Below are positions 50,604-58,540 of a stretch of DNA of 64,000 nt, in pieces. Source of the DNA: Streptomyces geranii (lineage in GTDB: Bacteria; Actinomycetota; Actinomycetes; Streptomycetales; Streptomycetaceae); contig NZ_PJME01000014.1 in the NCBI RefSeq assembly GCF_002954775.1, positions 62,001-126,000 on the forward strand, in the 5' to 3' direction. The number at the start of each line of letters is the position of its first letter. Within the stretch, counting starts at the first letter, position 1. The notes beneath the pieces were generated by a model, which saw only the letters and a program-made list of their open reading frames with translations, searched no databases and was not told the DNA's origin. Made by a program: the position numbers and the translations under genes.

Positions 50604-50798
50604 GCGGTCATCCTGCCCTCTCGGTCCTGGTCACGACAACGCGGGGGCATCGGTTCTGCGTGTTCGCGTTACCTGAACTTCATTCCCGGTGGGAACCCTC
50701 GACATGGATCCCTACGTACTATTACCGGCCACCCATAAACACCCGGCACACATCCGATCAACACCCGACCGGCAGTCCAGCCGCCACAGGGGAGTCTC
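50604..50798. promoter_or_regulatory. Divergent promoter region of the Ter biosynthetic operon
   Basis: Contains TTCCC/GGGAA inverted repeat (50683-50687, 50691-50695), a TACTAT -10-like hexamer (50717-50722) and, just before the start, GGGGAG. Regulates the third TerD gene and the HpcH-type gene in opposite directions. Confidence 0.45.
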
Positions 50799-51971
50799 AT
50801 GCGTCATTTCGGGCACATCGCCCCCGAGGTACGACAGCGTCTGTTCCACCAGGAGCCGTGCGAGTTCACCGCCGCCTCCCCGGCCCGGCTGCTCTCCGCG
50901 GCCCTGGGCGCGACCCTGTACAGCCCGGCCACCCGCCCGCGTCTCGCCGACGCCGTCGTCAAGCAGGTCGCCCGCGGTGTCGTCTCGATGGTGCTGTGCC
51001 TGGAGGACTCGATCGACGACTCGGAGGTCCCGGCCGCCGAGGAGAACCTCGTACGGGAGCTGGGTGTGCTCGCCGAGCGCCCCGACGCCGCCACCGGGCT
51101 GCCCCTGCTGTTCGTCCGGGTGCGTACGCCCGAACAGATCCCCGACCTCGTCCGGCGCCTCGGGCCCGCCGCCCGGCTGCTCTCCGGCTTCGTGATGCCG
51201 AAGTTCACCGAGGAACGCGGCATGCCCTTCCTGGAGGCCCTCGCCGACGCCGAGGCCGCCAGCGGCCACCGCCTGTTCGGCATGCCCGTGCTCGAATCCC
51301 CCGAGCTGATGTACCGCGAGACGCGCGTAGAGACCCTGGAGGGCATCTCCCGCGCCGTCGACAAGTACCGCGACCGCGTCCTCGCCCTGCGCCTCGGCGT
51401 CACCGACTTCTGCTCCTCGTACGGCCTGCGCAGAGCCCCCGACATGACCGCGTACGACGTCCATGTCGTCGCCTCCGTCATCGCCGACGTCGTCAACATG
51501 CTGGGGCGGGCCGACGGCACCGGGTTCACCGTCACCGGGCCCGTCTGGGAGTACTTCCGGGTGCAGGAACGTATGTTCAAGCCGCAGCTGCGCCGCAGCC
51601 CCTTCCTGGACGGCCAGGCCGAGGAACTGCGCGAGAAGCTCATCGAGCACGCCATGGACGGGCTGCTCCGCGAGATCAGCCTCGACCAGGCCAACGGACT
51701 GCTCGGCAAGACCTGCATCCACCCCTCGCACGTACTGCCCGTGCACGCCCTGTCCGTGGTCAGCCACGAGGAGTTCAGCGACGCCCAGGACATCCTGCGG
51801 CCCGAGCGCTGCGGCGGAGGTGTGCTGCGGTCGGCGTACACGAACAAGATGAACGAGGTGAAGCCGCACCGCGCCTGGGCCGAGCGGACGCTGCTGCGCG
51901 CCGAGGTCTTCGGCGTCGCCAACGAGGACATCGGCTTCGTGGAGCTGCTCACGGCAGGTATCCCCGACTGA
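50799..51971 (+). CDS. HpcH/HpaI aldolase / citrate-lyase-like enzyme of Ter operon
   Basis: A 390-residue TIM-barrel enzyme related to citrate lyase beta subunit and 2-keto-acid aldolases. VSMVLCLEDSIDDSEVP contains the acidic metal-binding motif, LFGMPVLESPELMY and ALRLGVTDFCSSYGLRR follow, and KTCIHPSHVLPVHAL is the C-terminal barrel signature. In published analyses of Ter systems, homologues form part of a biosynthetic operon with phosphoribosyltransferases, a HAD phosphatase and ATP-grasp enzymes, predicted to make a nucleoside-like compound. The gene starts the three-gene operon here, 41 nt before the next. Confidence 0.85.
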   Translation: MRHFGHIAPEVRQRLFHQEPCEFTAASPARLLSAALGATLYSPATRPRLADAVVKQVARGVVSMVLCLEDSIDDSEVPAAEENLVRELGVLAERPDAATGLPLLFVRVRTPEQIPDLVRRLGPAARLLSGFVMPKFTEERGMPFLEALADAEAASGHRLFGMPVLESPELMYRETRVETLEGISRAVDKYRDRVLALRLGVTDFCSSYGLRRAPDMTAYDVHVVASVIADVVNMLGRADGTGFTVTGPVWEYFRVQERMFKPQLRRSPFLDGQAEELREKLIEHAMDGLLREISLDQANGLLGKTCIHPSHVLPVHALSVVSHEEFSDAQDILRPERCGGGVLRSAYTNKMNEVKPHRAWAERTLLRAEVFGVANEDIGFVELLTAGIPD

Positions 51972-52012
51972 CCCGATCGTCCTTCCCCCCAACCACCATC
52001 CACTAGGGACTC

Positions 52013-54523
52013 ATGAACAACGCTGTGCACAACGGGGTCTGGTCCGGCACCTGGGTCGCCGAGCGGCTCGGGGTCGAGCTGGTCGGCGGCGACGACCTGC
52101 GCGAGATGCTCGGACTGGCCCTGCGGCGCAACCCCAAGCGGGCGCACCTGCTGGTGTCGAACGTGCTCGGCAAGCACGTCCCGCAGTCGCCCGCCGTCGT
52201 CTACGGCCACGGCTTCGCCCTGGGCGAGCGGGTGCGCGAGCTGCTCGGCGCCGACGAGTCCCGGCGCGCGGTCGTCCTCGGGTACGCCGAGACGGCCACC
52301 GGGCTCGGCCACTGCGTCGCCGACGGCGTGGGCCTCGCGCCCTACCTGCACTCCACCCGGCGGCCGGTCGAGGGCGTGGCCCGGGCGGGCGGCTTCGAGG
52401 AGTCCCACTCGCACGCCACCTCCCACCTCCTCCTCCCGGAGAACCCCGCGCTGCTGGCCGGCCCCGGCCCCCTGGTCCTGGTCGACGACGAGTTCTCCAC
52501 CGGCAACACCGTCCTCAACACCATCCGCGCCCTGCACGAGCGCTACCCGCGAGAGCGGTACGTCATAGTCGCCCTGGTCGACATGCGCGCCCCGGCGGAC
52601 GTGGCCCGCCTGGACGAGTTCGCCGACGAGATCGGTGCGCAGATAGACCTGGTGGCGGCGGCGAACGGCACCGTAAGCCTGCCTGAAGGGGTCCTGGAGA
52701 AGGGCCAGCAGCTGGTAGCAGAGTTCGAGGCCCCCCACCCAGGGGCGCGGGGCTCTGTTGAATTTGCGGCTACCGCCGCGTGGGCGCGACAAGCCACGAC
52801 GGCGCCGCAGCCGCCACACAACCGCTCCACCCGAGTCGATCTGCGCTGGCCGGCACGACTGCCGGACGGCGGCAGACACGGCTTCACCCCAGGCCACCGA
52901 ATACGCCTGGAGACCGCCCTCCCCACGATGGCCGCAAGCCTCGCCGAAACCCTCCCCGAAAACGCCCACCGCATCCTGGTCCTCGGTTTCGAAGAGCTGA
53001 TGTACGCGCCCCTCCGCCTCGCCCTCGAACTGGAACAGGTCGCGCAGGGTGTCGAGGTCCGCTACTCGACAACCACCCGCTCACCCGTCCTCGCCGTGGA
53101 CGACCCGGGCTACGCCATCCGCAGCAGCCTCGTCTTCCCCGCCCACGACACCCCCGCCGACGGCCCCGGCGAGCGCTACGCCTACAACGTGGCCGGCGCC
53201 GGCTTCGACGCCGTCGTCGTGGTCGTCGACTCCACCGCCGACACCCCCGAACTGCACGCCCCCGACGGTCTGTTGGCCACGCTCGCCGCGCACACGCCGA
53301 ACGTCGTGCTCGCCGTCGTCCCCTCCTACGTACCCGCACTTCCGCACGTACCCGAAAGGCCCCGCATGCTGCCAGAGCCCCTCCGCGGACCCGCGTTCTC
53401 CTCGTACCCACCGGACGAGGTCGGCTGGCTGCTGCGGGACCTCTCGGACGTCAGCCTGGAGGCGCCGACCGAGGAGCGCGAGGAGGCGATCCAGGCGGGC
53501 GGCGCGCACTACGCCGAGTCGCTGCCGGTCGAGTACCAGCCCAGCGACCAGTACCAGGAGCTGTTCCGCGCCGCCCTCGATACCTCCGCCGCCCGTATCG
53601 CCCAAGCCGTGGGCGCCGTAACGGAGTTGGTGCTCGCGGAGCGCTCGCCGCGTCCCGTGCTCGTGTCGCTCGCCCGGGCCGGAACGCCCGTCGGTGCGCT
53701 GATGCGGCGCTGGGCCCAGCACCGGCACGGGCTCGAACTGCCGCACTACGCCGTCTCGATCGTCCGGGGCCGGGGCATCGACGCCAACGCGCTGCGCTGG
53801 CTCGCCGCCCACCACGACCCCGCCGACGTCGTGTTCGTCGACGGCTGGACCGGCAAGGGCGCCATCACCCGCGAACTCGCCGACGCCATCGAGGAGTTCG
53901 AGGCCTCCGACGGCATCACGGGCTTCGACCCGGAGATCGCGGTCCTCGCCGACCCGGGTTCATGTGTCCGGACGTACGGCACCCGCGAGGACTTCCTCAT
54001 CCCCTCCGCCTGCCTCAACTCCACCGTGTCGGGGCTGATTTCACGGACCGTGCTGCGCGCCGACCTCGTCGGCCCGGGCGACTTCCACGGTGCCAAGTTC
54101 TACCGCGAACTCGCCGGCGCCGATGTCTCGGTCGACTTCCTCGACGCGGTCTCCGCCCGCTTCCCCGAGGTCGCGGACGCCGTCGGCACGGCGGTGAAGG
54201 AGCTGCTGGCCGCCGACCGCAGCCCGACCTGGGAGGGCTGGGCGGCAGTCGAGCGCATCAGCGAGGAGTACGAGATCCACGACGTGAACCTCGTCAAGCC
54301 CGGCGTCGGCGAGACCACCCGGGTGCTGCTGCGCCGCGTCCCCTGGAAGATCCTGGCCCGGGCCGGGGCGGGCGCCGACCTCGACCATGTCCGGCTGCTC
54401 GCGGAACAGCGGGGCGTACCTGTCGAGGAGGTCGCCGAACTCCCGTACACCTGCGTCGGGTTGATCCACCCCAAGTACACGCGCGGCGCGACCGGTGCCG
54501 ACGGCAAGGCGGTGTCCGTATGA
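52013..54523 (+). CDS. Double phosphoribosyltransferase fusion of Ter biosynthetic operon, with in-frame repeat insertion
   Basis: An 836-residue fusion. The N-terminal phosphoribosyltransferase domain carries the PRPP-binding loop LVLVDDEFSTGNT (residues 154-166). A TRSP-like domain covers roughly 275-460 (GHRIRLETALPTMAASLAE). A second phosphoribosyltransferase-like domain (StiP/PRTase_1 type) contains VLVSLARAGTPVGALMRRW and VVFVDGWTGKGAI (about 604-616). The C-terminal about 95 residues resemble the PELOTA-like RNA-binding element attached to this family. In many bacteria these are separate genes of Ter operons. Residues about 243-263, in the linker after the first domain, are encoded by dispersed repeat family A, inserted without breaking the frame. 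Its stop overlaps the HAD start. Confidence 0.85.
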   Translation: MNNAVHNGVWSGTWVAERLGVELVGGDDLREMLGLALRRNPKRAHLLVSNVLGKHVPQSPAVVYGHGFALGERVRELLGADESRRAVVLGYAETATGLGHCVADGVGLAPYLHSTRRPVEGVARAGGFEESHSHATSHLLLPENPALLAGPGPLVLVDDEFSTGNTVLNTIRALHERYPRERYVIVALVDMRAPADVARLDEFADEIGAQIDLVAAANGTVSLPEGVLEKGQQLVAEFEAPHPGARGSVEFAATAAWARQATTAPQPPHNRSTRVDLRWPARLPDGGRHGFTPGHRIRLETALPTMAASLAETLPENAHRILVLGFEELMYAPLRLALELEQVAQGVEVRYSTTTRSPVLAVDDPGYAIRSSLVFPAHDTPADGPGERYAYNVAGAGFDAVVVVVDSTADTPELHAPDGLLATLAAHTPNVVLAVVPSYVPALPHVPERPRMLPEPLRGPAFSSYPPDEVGWLLRDLSDVSLEAPTEEREEAIQAGGAHYAESLPVEYQPSDQYQELFRAALDTSAARIAQAVGAVTELVLAERSPRPVLVSLARAGTPVGALMRRWAQHRHGLELPHYAVSIVRGRGIDANALRWLAAHHDPADVVFVDGWTGKGAITRELADAIEEFEASDGITGFDPEIAVLADPGSCVRTYGTREDFLIPSACLNSTVSGLISRTVLRADLVGPGDFHGAKFYRELAGADVSVDFLDAVSARFPEVADAVGTAVKELLAADRSPTWEGWAAVERISEEYEIHDVNLVKPGVGETTRVLLRRVPWKILARAGAGADLDHVRLLAEQRGVPVEEVAELPYTCVGLIHPKYTRGATGADGKAVSV
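52741..52800 (+). repeat. Dispersed repeat family A, copy 5, inside a coding sequence
   Basis: AGGGGCGCGGGGCTCTG, AATTTGCGGCTACCGCCGCG and GGGCGCGACAAGCCACGACG segments align with copy 1 (27203-27258) and with the tails of copies 4 and 6. It is translated as part of the phosphoribosyltransferase fusion and yields a peptide (WARQATTAPQPP) very like the repeat-encoded tail of DedA (ARQATTAQQPP). Confidence 0.88.
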
Positions 54524-55326
54524 GTCCCGTGCTCGTCGCCAGCGATCTCGACCGTACGCTCATCTACTCCGCCGCGGCCCTCGCGCTGACCATGCCGGAC
54601 GCCCGCGCGCCCCGGCTGCTCTGCGTCGAGGTGCACGAGGCCCGGCCGCTGTCCTACATGACGGAGACCGCCGCCGGGCTGCTCACCGAACTCGGGGACG
54701 CGGCCGTGTTCGTGCCGACGACCACCCGGACCCGTAAGCAGTACCAGCGGATCAATCTGCCGGGTCCGGTACCGAAGTACGCGATCTGCGCGAACGGCGG
54801 GCACATCCTCGTCGACGGGGTCGCCGACCTGGACTGGCACGCGAGTGTGCAGGCGCGGCTGGCGGCGGAGTGCGCGCCGCTGGACGAGGTCCGCGACCAT
54901 CTCGCGGCCACCGCCGATCCGCTCTGGGTGCGCAAGCACCGTATCGCCGAGGACTTCTTCGCCTATCTCGTCGTCGAGCGCGAACTGTTGCCCGAGGAGT
55001 GGGTGAAGGAGCTGGCGGTGTGGGCGGAGAACCGGGGGTGGACGGTGTCGTTGCAGGGGCGCAAGATCTATGCGGTGCCGAAGCCGCTGACGAAGAGTGC
55101 GGCGATGAGGGAGGTCGCGCGGCGTACCGGTGCGACGCTCACTCTGGCTGCCGGTGACTCCCTGCTGGACGCCGATCTGCTGCTTGCCGCGGATCGTGGG
55201 TGGCGGCCTGGGCATGGGGAGTTGGCGGAGACGGAGTTCGTGGCCGAGACGGTTACCGCGCTTCCCGAGCGGGGGGTTGCTGCGGGGGAGCGGATTCTTC
55301 GGGAGTTTCTTCGGGAGACTCGTTAG
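54520..55326 (+). CDS. HAD-superfamily phosphatase of Ter biosynthetic operon
   Basis: A 268-residue Cof-type HAD hydrolase. Motif I DLDRT (Asp9, Asp11), motif II TTRTRKQYQR, a lysine in PLTKSAAM and motif IV GDSLLDADLL. The ATG overlaps the upstream TGA; a much longer antisense-like frame is rejected. Together with the upstream phosphoribosyltransferases it would remove phosphate from a ribosylated intermediate, as proposed for Ter metabolite pathways. Its last bases overlap the stop of the convergent DedA gene. Confidence 0.88.
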   Translation: MSPVLVASDLDRTLIYSAAALALTMPDARAPRLLCVEVHEARPLSYMTETAAGLLTELGDAAVFVPTTTRTRKQYQRINLPGPVPKYAICANGGHILVDGVADLDWHASVQARLAAECAPLDEVRDHLAATADPLWVRKHRIAEDFFAYLVVERELLPEEWVKELAVWAENRGWTVSLQGRKIYAVPKPLTKSAAMREVARRTGATLTLAAGDSLLDADLLLAADRGWRPGHGELAETEFVAETVTALPERGVAAGERILREFLRETR

Positions 55327-56009
55327 GGGTTGTCGGGGGGCTGCTGCGCCGTCGTGGCTTGGCGCGCAGTTCCCCGCGCCCCTTTGGGGCGCTCCCCTGA
55401 GCGGCGTTTGATTCGTACCGTTACGAAGGCGGCCAGGGCCAGCGCCGCTCCTGCCAGTACCACCTTCGAGTACGCGGAGACGACTGTCGTCACCTCGGTC
55501 CAGTTGTCGCCCAGCGAGTAGCCCGCGCAGACGAACGCCGTGTTCCACAGGGCGCTGCCCAGGGTGGTGAGGGTGAGGAACACCGGCAGGGGCATGCGTT
55601 CCACGCCCGCGGGGACGGAGATCAGGCTGCGGAAGACCGGGATCATGCGGCCGAAGAACACCGCCTTCGTGCCGTGGCGCAGGAACCACGCCTCGGTCTT
55701 CTCGATGTCCGTCACCTTGACCAGCGGCAGCCGGGCGGCGATGGCCACCGTGCGGTCGCGGCCGAGCAGGGCGCCGACGCCGTAGAGGGCGAGTGCGCCG
55801 ATCACCGAGCCCGCTGTCGTCCAGAGCAGGGCGGCGAGCAGGGTCATCTGGCCCGTGCTCGCCGCGAAACCGGCCAGCGGCAGGATGACCTCGCTCGGCA
55901 GCGGTGGGAAGAGGTTCTCCAGCGCGATGGCGAGACCCGCGCCGGGGGCGCCCAGCGTGTCCATGAGGTCGGCGACCCATTGCGGGGCGCCCGGCGTGGC
56001 TGTCGTCAT
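55323..56009 (-). CDS. DedA-family membrane protein with repeat-encoded C-terminus
   Basis: A 228-residue integral membrane protein (SNARE-associated/VTT fold), a family now linked to undecaprenyl-phosphate or phospholipid recycling. Motifs: ENLFPPLPSEVILPLAGF (about residues 31-48) and FFGRMIPVFRSLISVPAG (about 117-134), both hallmarks of DedA. The last about 25 residues (GERPKGARGTARQATTAQQ...) are encoded by dispersed repeat family A copy 6 and do not look like native DedA. Stop overlaps the HAD gene by 4 bp. Confidence 0.9.
   Translation of the reverse strand: MTTATPGAPQWVADLMDTLGAPGAGLAIALENLFPPLPSEVILPLAGFAASTGQMTLLAALLWTTAGSVIGALALYGVGALLGRDRTVAIAARLPLVKVTDIEKTEAWFLRHGTKAVFFGRMIPVFRSLISVPAGVERMPLPVFLTLTTLGSALWNTAFVCAGYSLGDNWTEVTTVVSAYSKVVLAGAALALAAFVTVRIKRRSGERPKGARGTARQATTAQQPPDNP
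55351..55400 (-). repeat. Dispersed repeat family A, copy 6, forming the DedA 3' end
   Basis: On the minus strand it starts GGGGAGCGCCCCAAAGGGG and continues CGCGGGGAACTGCGCG. It holds a 7-bp hairpin (55376-55382 with 55386-55392) and is nearly identical to copy 4. It is read through in frame by the DedA gene before TAA. Confidence 0.9.
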
Positions 56010-56067
56010 ACGGCCACGCTAGGGAAGCCAACCTGAAGGGACCCTGAACCTCCCCTACGGGCGGTCC

Positions 56068-56289
56068 CTAGCCGCAGCAGCCCCCGCCGCAGCAACCGCC
56101 CCCGCCGCCCCCGCCGCTCGGGCGGGCGGCCGGTGCGGAGGCTGAGCCGCCGACGGCGACCGTCGACAGCAGCTTCACGGTGTCTCCATGACCGGAGGGG
56201 CAGTCCGCGGGCGCGGCCGACTCGGCCATCGGGCGGCTCAGTTCGAAGGTGTCTCCGCAGGTGCGGCAGCGGTACTCGTAGCGAGGCAT
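56068..56289 (-). CDS. FmdB-type zinc-ribbon protein with Gly/Cys-rich tail
   Basis: A 73-residue small protein. The start PRYEYRCRTCGDTFE is the FmdB zinc-ribbon half-site (Cys8, Cys11). The second half-site is unusual: DCPSGHGD offers Cys and His instead of the C-x2-C pair. It ends in a low-complexity tail of glycines and cysteines (two CCGG-type blocks), which could bind metal. FmdB-like proteins are putative regulatory or accessory ribbons; function here is unknown. Confidence 0.85.
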   Translation of the reverse strand: MPRYEYRCRTCGDTFELSRPMAESAAPADCPSGHGDTVKLLSTVAVGGSASAPAARPSGGGGGGGCCGGGCCG

Positions 56290-56463
56290 GCGGACAGGTT
56301 AATGCCCATTTGCTCGGGCCGGGCGACCGGGGTTTCGGCCCTGTCTTCTTTTGTTCATTCCCCATGTGGAGACCTTGCGAAGATCGCTGGTAATTTGTGT
56401 ACGCCGCGATGAGCCGTGTGGCCGGGGAATTCGGGGTTTTCGTGGAGTGCGGAGGACTGTGTC

Positions 56464-58500
56464 GTGACTCATGAACCGGGTGAATCGGACGTCACTCTGC
56501 AATTACGGATACCCGTTCCGGGAAACAGGCGTAAAGCCCGATTGGCTCGTAAAACCCGCAGATTCTCCCTTCCCGCACCGAAGTATCCGCGACCCGGCCG
56601 CACCGGCTGGCGGCGCTGGATACCCTCCTGGCGGCAGTGGACGGGCGGTGTCCTCGCCTCCGTGGGGCTGAGTGCGCTGCTCCTGGGTATCGCCTACGCG
56701 GCCACCGACATTCCCGCCGACCTCAACACGTACGCCACCCAGCAGGACAATGTGTACTTCTGGGCCGACGGCACTCCTATGGCCCGTACCGGCTTCGTCC
56801 AGCGGCAGGCGATGCCGCTGAACGAGATTCCCGAGGATGTCCGCTGGGCGGTGCTCGCCGCCGAGAACGCGAGTTTTTACAGTGATTCCGGCATTTCCGT
56901 CAAGGGCATCAGTCGCGCCCTTTTCCGTACCGTCGGCCAGGGCGACACCCAGGGCGGATCCACGATCACCCAGCAGTACGTCAAGAACGTCTACCTCAGC
57001 CAGGAGCAGACGGTCAGCCGGAAGTTCACCGAGGCGATGATCGCCCTCAAGCTCGACAACCGGATGAGCAAGGACGACATCCTGGAGGGCTACCTCAACA
57101 CCAGCTGGTTCGGCCGCGGCTGCTACGGCATCCAGCGCGCCGCCCAGGCCTACTACGGCAAGGACGTCAGCGAACTCGACGCGAGCGAGGGCGCGTTCCT
57201 CGCCTCCCTGCTCAAGGGCGCAGGGCTCTACGACCCCACCCTGAGCGCCGCCAACCGGGCCCGGGCCGAGGAGCGCTGGGCCTGGACCCTCGACCGGATG
57301 GTCGACCTCGGCAGACTGACCAAGGCCGAGCGGGCCGGGTACACGGAGTTCCCCGAGCCGCTGAAGAGCAACCCGCTGTACGACACCGGCGAACAGACCG
57401 ACTACCTGGTGGAAGTGGCCTCGCAGTACGCCAAGAAGGCCGGCGGGATCTCCGACAAGGACTTCGACCTCGGCGGCTACCAGGTCTACACGACCTTCGA
57501 CCGCACCCGGGAGCGCAAGCTCGCCGACGCCGTGACCAAGGCCCGCAAGCAGGCCGTCCAGGACGACCCGAGCGCCGCGAAGACCGCGCACTACGGCGCC
57601 GCCTCGGTCACCGCCGACGGACGGGTCCTCGCGGTCTACGGCGGCCCCGACCACCGTACCCAGGGCTACAACGAGTCCAACTCGACCACCGTGCCAGCCG
57701 GTTCGGCCTTCCTGCCGTTCGTGTACGCCGCGGGCCTCGAACACGGTGTCACCAAGAGCCGCGACGAGGAGGCGACACGTGTAACGGGGGAGACCCTGTA
57801 CGACGGGAACGACGACGTGCCGGTGACCACCCCCGAGGGCCCCTACTGGGACCGCAGCGGCAGGAAGGTGGCCGCCAGCAACGACGGCGACCTCTCCTAC
57901 GGGCAGATCTCCCTGCGCCGGGCGCTGGAGCTGTCGGTGAACACGCCGTTCATGCAGCTCGGCGTGGACACCGGCCTCGACAACGTCCGTGCGACCGCCG
58001 AGGCCGCCGGGCTGCTGCCCGCCAGCATCGGGGCACAGGTCCCCGCGCTGTCGATGGGCACCTCCACACCCAGCGCGATCCGGATGGCCGGCGGCTACAC
58101 GACCTTCGTCGCGGGCGGCAAACGCACCGAGCCGTACTCGGTCCGCAAGGTCACCCACAACGGCCTCGGCGTCCCGCTGGACACCCCCAGGCCCACCCGC
58201 GCGTTCGGCGCCGACGTCGCCGCGGAGGTCACTTCCGCCCTCACCGACGCCTTCCGCACCGCCCACCCCGCCGCCGCGGCGTCCACCGACGCGACGGTGA
58301 CCGGGAAGGCGGGCACCACCTCGGACGACACCGCCTCCTGGTACGTCGGCACGCACAAGTTCGTGTCCACGGCCGTCGTCGTCTACCGCATCGACCTGGC
58401 CAAGAGCCTCGAACCGCTGCCGCTGAAGGGCCTCGCAGGCACCGCCGACGACAGCGTTCCGTACGGCATCTGGTCAGGCGCAATGGGACCGCTCGGCTGA
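56464..58500 (+). CDS. Class A penicillin-binding protein with degraded transpeptidase motifs
   Basis: A 678-residue peptidoglycan glycosyltransferase/transpeptidase-like membrane protein. The GTG at 56464 has GGAGG at spacing 8. A basic N-terminus precedes one membrane span (about residues 61-82). The GT51 domain is intact: catalytic Glu134 (AAENASFY), GGSTITQQYVKN, Glu190 (SRKFTEAM) and ILEGYLNTSWFG. In the transpeptidase domain the SxxK nucleophile motif reads Ser414-Ala-Phe-Leu417 (PAGSAFLPF), so the catalytic lysine is missing. SxN (Ser491-Val-Asn493) is kept, and KTG reads Lys615-Ala-Gly617. It may be a glycosyltransferase only. It precedes a NodB-like deacetylase gene. Confidence 0.9.
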   Translation: MTHEPGESDVTLQLRIPVPGNRRKARLARKTRRFSLPAPKYPRPGRTGWRRWIPSWRQWTGGVLASVGLSALLLGIAYAATDIPADLNTYATQQDNVYFWADGTPMARTGFVQRQAMPLNEIPEDVRWAVLAAENASFYSDSGISVKGISRALFRTVGQGDTQGGSTITQQYVKNVYLSQEQTVSRKFTEAMIALKLDNRMSKDDILEGYLNTSWFGRGCYGIQRAAQAYYGKDVSELDASEGAFLASLLKGAGLYDPTLSAANRARAEERWAWTLDRMVDLGRLTKAERAGYTEFPEPLKSNPLYDTGEQTDYLVEVASQYAKKAGGISDKDFDLGGYQVYTTFDRTRERKLADAVTKARKQAVQDDPSAAKTAHYGAASVTADGRVLAVYGGPDHRTQGYNESNSTTVPAGSAFLPFVYAAGLEHGVTKSRDEEATRVTGETLYDGNDDVPVTTPEGPYWDRSGRKVAASNDGDLSYGQISLRRALELSVNTPFMQLGVDTGLDNVRATAEAAGLLPASIGAQVPALSMGTSTPSAIRMAGGYTTFVAGGKRTEPYSVRKVTHNGLGVPLDTPRPTRAFGADVAAEVTSALTDAFRTAHPAAAASTDATVTGKAGTTSDDTASWYVGTHKFVSTAVVVYRIDLAKSLEPLPLKGLAGTADDSVPYGIWSGAMGPLG

Positions 58501-58540
58501 CCACCGGCGGGGCCCCCACCCCCCTCGAAATGAGCAGCAC

